Notes under the pieces: generated by a model
Told to the model about the DNA's origin: nothing
The model's database searches: none
Seen by the model: only the letters and a program-made list of their open reading frames with translations
NCBI GenBank assembly: GCA_024638545.1
Contig: JAHEKD010000072.1
Location: forward strand, 1-8,789
Length of the DNA stretch: 8,789 nucleotides
Direction: 5' to 3'
From: Gammaproteobacteria bacterium
GTDB taxonomy: Bacteria > Pseudomonadota > Gammaproteobacteria > Arenicellales > JAHEKD01
Translations under genes and position numbers: made by a program
In this document: in pieces, positions 6,594-8,789 of the stretch
Numbering within the stretch: the stretch's first letter is position 1
Layout of the letters: each line of letters begins with the position of its first letter

Positions 6594-7484
6594 ATGCAGG
6601 AAAATTTAGTTAGAAAACCCATTGTATGGATCGCCGGAGGCCATGGATTCGTCGGCCATGAAATCGCAGATTTACTACATGAAAAAGAGATGAAAGTCTG
6701 CCTGTTAAGCAGGAAGTCCCGTATACATACGGGCTACACGATTGTACAAACTGACTACAGTGTTGATGATCTGGCTATACATTTTAAGCCGACGGACAGC
6801 GTCATCAATCTGATCGGCATACTTAATGAAAAAGGGTTCAGTGGTGAAGGTTTTGAGTTGGCGCACGTTGAGACAACACGGGCAATAATTGATGCCTGTG
6901 AGAAAACCGGTACAAGCCGCTATCTGCATATGAGTGCCCTGCATGCGTCAACCCGCGGACCAAGCCATTACCTTATCAGCAAGGCAAAAGCCGAGGACCT
7001 GGTTACACAATCTGCGCTTGATTTCACGATCTTCAGACCCTCTGTAATTTTCGGTGCGCATGATAGTTTCACTAATCGGTTTGCTCAGCTAATCAAATTA
7101 TCGCCTTTCGTATTTCCCCTTGCCTGTTCAGATTCAAGATTCCAGCCGATCTGCATCGAAGACGTCGCTCAATGCTTTGTGCAGTCGCTGACAATACCGG
7201 AAACGATTGGCCAGGCATACGACCTGTGCGGCCCTGAAGTCTTCACGCTTTACGAAATTGTAGATTTGATAGCAAATACAATGAACAATAAGCGAAAGAT
7301 CATTCGCCTGAGTGACGGACTGTCGAAACTTCAGGCATGCGCTTTACAATTCATTCCCGGAAAACCGTTCAGTATGGATAACTATAAATCACTCAAAGTC
7401 GACAGTATCTGTACATCGACACAGAAGCTGCCTTTCAAGCTCAGCAAAACGAGGCTGGGCGAAGCGATCAAACAATATCTTTAA
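6594..7484 (+). CDS. Complex I NDUFA9-like NAD(P)-binding SDR protein
   Basis: A 296-residue protein of the extended/atypical short-chain dehydrogenase group that includes the NDUFA9 accessory subunit of respiratory complex I. A Rossmann motif is at the N-terminus (IAGGHGFVG, 13-21). SVINLIGIL (69-77) follows, then RYLHMSALHAS (109-119, with S114), a Y-x-x-x-K pair (Y126, K130) in HYLISKAKAE, and FRPSVIFG (147-154). This order fits NDUFA9-like proteins such as those annotated in many proteobacteria, where the gene is often far from the nuo operon and its role is unproven. The residues needed for cofactor binding appear intact, but the substrate is unknown. ATG at 6594 is two bases past the slt stop, with AGGA (6585-6588) five bases upstream, so it is probably cotranscribed with pyrE and slt. 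An epimerase or reductase role cannot be excluded. Confidence 0.85.
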   Translation: MQENLVRKPIVWIAGGHGFVGHEIADLLHEKEMKVCLLSRKSRIHTGYTIVQTDYSVDDLAIHFKPTDSVINLIGILNEKGFSGEGFELAHVETTRAIIDACEKTGTSRYLHMSALHASTRGPSHYLISKAKAEDLVTQSALDFTIFRPSVIFGAHDSFTNRFAQLIKLSPFVFPLACSDSRFQPICIEDVAQCFVQSLTIPETIGQAYDLCGPEVFTLYEIVDLIANTMNNKRKIIRLSDGLSKLQACALQFIPGKPFSMDNYKSLKVDSICTSTQKLPFKLSKTRLGEAIKQYL

Positions 7485-7718
7485 TTCCAGTGCAAGCTTG
7501 CCATATACGCATTTCTCACCGGACTTCGTCGCGAGACGGTTAAAGAATGCGGCCTGTATGGGTTTTACGACCAAAGGCCGGCATTATGTTATCAGCATAT
7601 GTGCCGGCACAAGGGCCCGCCGGCATCGTTGACACTATGTCGAGGACCCTGACCGAGTAAAATGCCCACAGGGCGTGGCAAGGGACCGTCGCAGTAGTAG
7701 GGTGGTGAGAAATGCGGG
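7485..7718. other. Convergent intergenic region filled by a repeat element
   Basis: The 234 bases between the stops of two convergent genes hold, from the left, a 10-base perfect palindrome GCAAGCTTGC (7492-7501) and then the inverted-ended element described separately. There is no T-run of the kind expected for a standard intrinsic terminator for either gene. Structured RNA from the element could serve instead, but that is inference. Confidence 0.5.
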
Positions 7719-7722
7719 CTAG
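7506..7722. mobile_element. Short non-autonomous (MITE-like) element with inverted ends
   Basis: CGCATTTCTCACC at 7508-7520 is repeated exactly in inverse orientation at 7704-7716 (GGTGAGAAATGCG), and weaker symmetry continues inward (GACGGT on the left, its counterpart near CCGTCGC on the right). The enclosed unit is about 210 bases, too small for a transposase, and no protein-like frame spans it. Its right 56 bases occur again at 1-56, proving it is dispersed. The right end closes with CTAG; the left flank reads CATATA, so no target duplication can be seen. Size, inverted ends, internal palindromes and dispersal fit a miniature transposable element or a large gene-end repeat. The parent transposase family cannot be named from the sequence alone. 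Confidence 0.6.
7577..7625. repeat. Cluster of three GCCGGC palindromes inside the element
   Basis: GCCGGC occurs at 7577-7582, 7603-7608 and 7619-7624; the middle one is the core of the 10-base palindrome GTGCCGGCAC (7601-7610). The first and second can form a 7-base stem (GCCGGCA with TGCCGGC, loop of 18). The second and third can form another 7-base stem (TGCCGGC with GCCGGCA, loop of 10). These two folds share the middle arm and exclude each other. Confidence 0.6.
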
Positions 7723-8777
7723 AGCTCGATTGAACCAAGCTTCTTAAAATAAGCGTCTCTTTTCATGATTGAAAGCTTTGCCAATTTCCTCACCTGTGCA
7801 TAATAGGCACCAAAATCGCCATCAAGGGACTCAAATAATTTGTCAAAGTCATCAACCATGGCATAGTAAGCGCCGATTGCGACCATATTGGCGTTATTTA
7901 AATCTCTCGCAAACCAGCTGTCCCATGCACTCCTCGGTATTTGGTTTTGTTCCTTTAGTTTCTCATATTCACGTTTTAATGCGCTAAATATCAGCCTTTT
8001 TTGTGCAAGTTTGATTGCATCAGCTAATTGACTCTTGTAGAGTCGTTCAAGTGCTGTCTTATGTCTCAAAATTAAACTGATCACTGCATTCTCGAAATCC
8101 TGTGTTTGTCGGAAGCTTAGCAACTCTTCTTGTGTCGCACTTCCAATCAGCCATTTCTCGACTCCTTTAATTTCAACCAGTGTCGCAAATGATTCATTAA
8201 AAACAGTGTCGTCTTTAACGTATACGACCTGATGTGCCAGCTCATGAAAGATCAGGCCTGCAAGATCATTTTTCGGATAATTTATAAAGGTGTTGAGAAC
8301 CGGGTCATTAAACCACCCTAGTGTTGAATAGGCGCGCACCCCTCCCATCGACACGTCAAAACCCCGTTTTTTTAATTTCTCAGCAAAGTCAACTGCAGGC
8401 TGCCTTGAAAAATAGCCGCGGTAGGCCTGGCAGCCGACAATCGGATAGCACCATCGATATGGCTTTAGCGATAGTTTTGGTGCCGCAAAAATATTCCAGA
8501 CAACATAGTTTCGATCCAGATCCGCGTATTGCGTATAACTCTTATTTTCAGGAAGCTGTAACTCTTCACTGGCAAACTCCCGGACCTGCTGGATCCAAAG
8601 TAGCTTTTCTTTAAGTTTCTCATCCGTATTTTTTTCAAGCAGCCAGTTATCGATGGGTTTTGACTGGTTGAAAACCTGAAACTGGCCGCGTGCTGATTGT
8701 GCATAATAGCCCAGTGACTGACATGCGGCCATAAAGGAGACGCTTACTAGCAAAAATACCGTTACAATAATACGCAT
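7719..8777 (-). CDS. Lipoprotein zinc metallopeptidase, putative aminopeptidase (PF10023 type)
   Basis: A 352-residue protein resembling the Pfam 'Aminopep' family (PF10023, formerly DUF2265), annotated as predicted aminopeptidases but little studied. A hydrophobic N-terminus ends in MAAC with C19 as the likely lipidated cysteine; the next residue is Q rather than D, which in enterobacterial rules points to the outer membrane. The zinc site is HELAH (H178, E179, H182), with NESFA downstream (E195 as likely third ligand). Two cysteines in WCYPIVGC (110 and 116) could form a disulfide in the periplasm. The C-terminal third is helical and charged. ATG at 8777 starts a good lipoprotein signal, but the bases before it show no clear ribosome binding site, and the window ends 12 bases upstream. 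The TAG stop lies in the repeat element. It is convergent with the NDUFA9-like gene. The activity is predicted from the motif only. Confidence 0.82.
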   Translation of the reverse strand: MRIIVTVFLLVSVSFMAACQSLGYYAQSARGQFQVFNQSKPIDNWLLEKNTDEKLKEKLLWIQQVREFASEELQLPENKSYTQYADLDRNYVVWNIFAAPKLSLKPYRWCYPIVGCQAYRGYFSRQPAVDFAEKLKKRGFDVSMGGVRAYSTLGWFNDPVLNTFINYPKNDLAGLIFHELAHQVVYVKDDTVFNESFATLVEIKGVEKWLIGSATQEELLSFRQTQDFENAVISLILRHKTALERLYKSQLADAIKLAQKRLIFSALKREYEKLKEQNQIPRSAWDSWFARDLNNANMVAIGAYYAMVDDFDKLFESLDGDFGAYYAQVRKLAKLSIMKRDAYFKKLGSIEL

Positions 8778-8789
8778 TGTGAGTTTAAA

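Noticed and set aside
7492..7501. Palindrome GCAAGCTTGC after the NDUFA9-like stop as an intrinsic terminator
   Set aside because: It is a perfect palindrome with no loop and is not followed by a T-run, so it does not make a standard terminator hairpin.
7312..7632. Plus-strand 106-codon frame running from the NDUFA9-like gene into the repeat element
   Set aside because: Its first half is the NDUFA9-like gene in another frame and its second half is the element's left part. It has no protein-like features and ends in arginine-rich low-complexity sequence, so it is a shadow frame and not a transposase remnant that I can recognise.
1..7722. The 56-base repeats as integron attC sites or as the two ends of one composite transposon
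   Set aside because: The two copies are in the same orientation, lack the attC core sites (GTTRRRY/RYYYAAC), and enclose ordinary housekeeping genes with no integrase or transposase, so neither model fits.

Overview
The window reads as chromosomal DNA of a gammaproteobacterium of moderate G+C. The basis is the proteins themselves (AmpG permease, Slt70-type lytic transglycosylase, Crc/ExoIII-like nuclease, lipoprotein metallopeptidase) and the divergent nuclease/pyrE arrangement, which resembles the crc/pyrE neighbourhood of Pseudomonas. No rRNA, tRNA, CRISPR array, phage gene or transposase gene was seen. Eight protein genes fill most of the window.

Layout. Positions 1-56 are the end of a repeat that runs off the left edge. 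A leftward block follows: a secreted Sel1-repeat protein (53-601), an arginase/agmatinase-family ureohydrolase (738-1553), an AT-rich spacer of about 320 bases (1554-1874), and then the overlapping pair ampG (1875-3236) and xth (3220-3993). A 56-base divergent promoter region separates xth from a rightward block of pyrE, slt and an NDUFA9-like NAD(P)-binding protein (4050-7484). pyrE and slt overlap by 8 bases, and slt and the NDUFA9-like gene are 2 bases apart, so these three probably form one transcript. A leftward lipoprotein metallopeptidase of the PF10023 type (7719-8777) converges on this block. The spacer between them is filled by a roughly 210-base element with inverted ends.

Functional themes. 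Slt releases 1,6-anhydro-muropeptides in the periplasm and AmpG imports them, so production and recovery of cell-wall turnover products are encoded on either side of the xth/pyrE promoter. xth and pyrE serve DNA repair and pyrimidine synthesis. The remaining genes are arginine/agmatine catabolism, an envelope Sel1 protein, an orphan complex-I-like SDR and an envelope metallopeptidase.

The least ordinary feature is the repeat. Two copies 7.67 kb apart share 55 of 56 bases at their right ends. Both end in CTAG, and in both that CTAG supplies the TAG stop codon of the adjoining leftward gene. The complete copy has 13-base perfect terminal inverted repeats and an internal cluster of GCCGGC palindromes. 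It looks like a small non-autonomous mobile element, or a gene-end repeat, with a preference for stop codons. I cannot assign it to a named family. I found no convincing new multi-gene defence or biosynthetic system.
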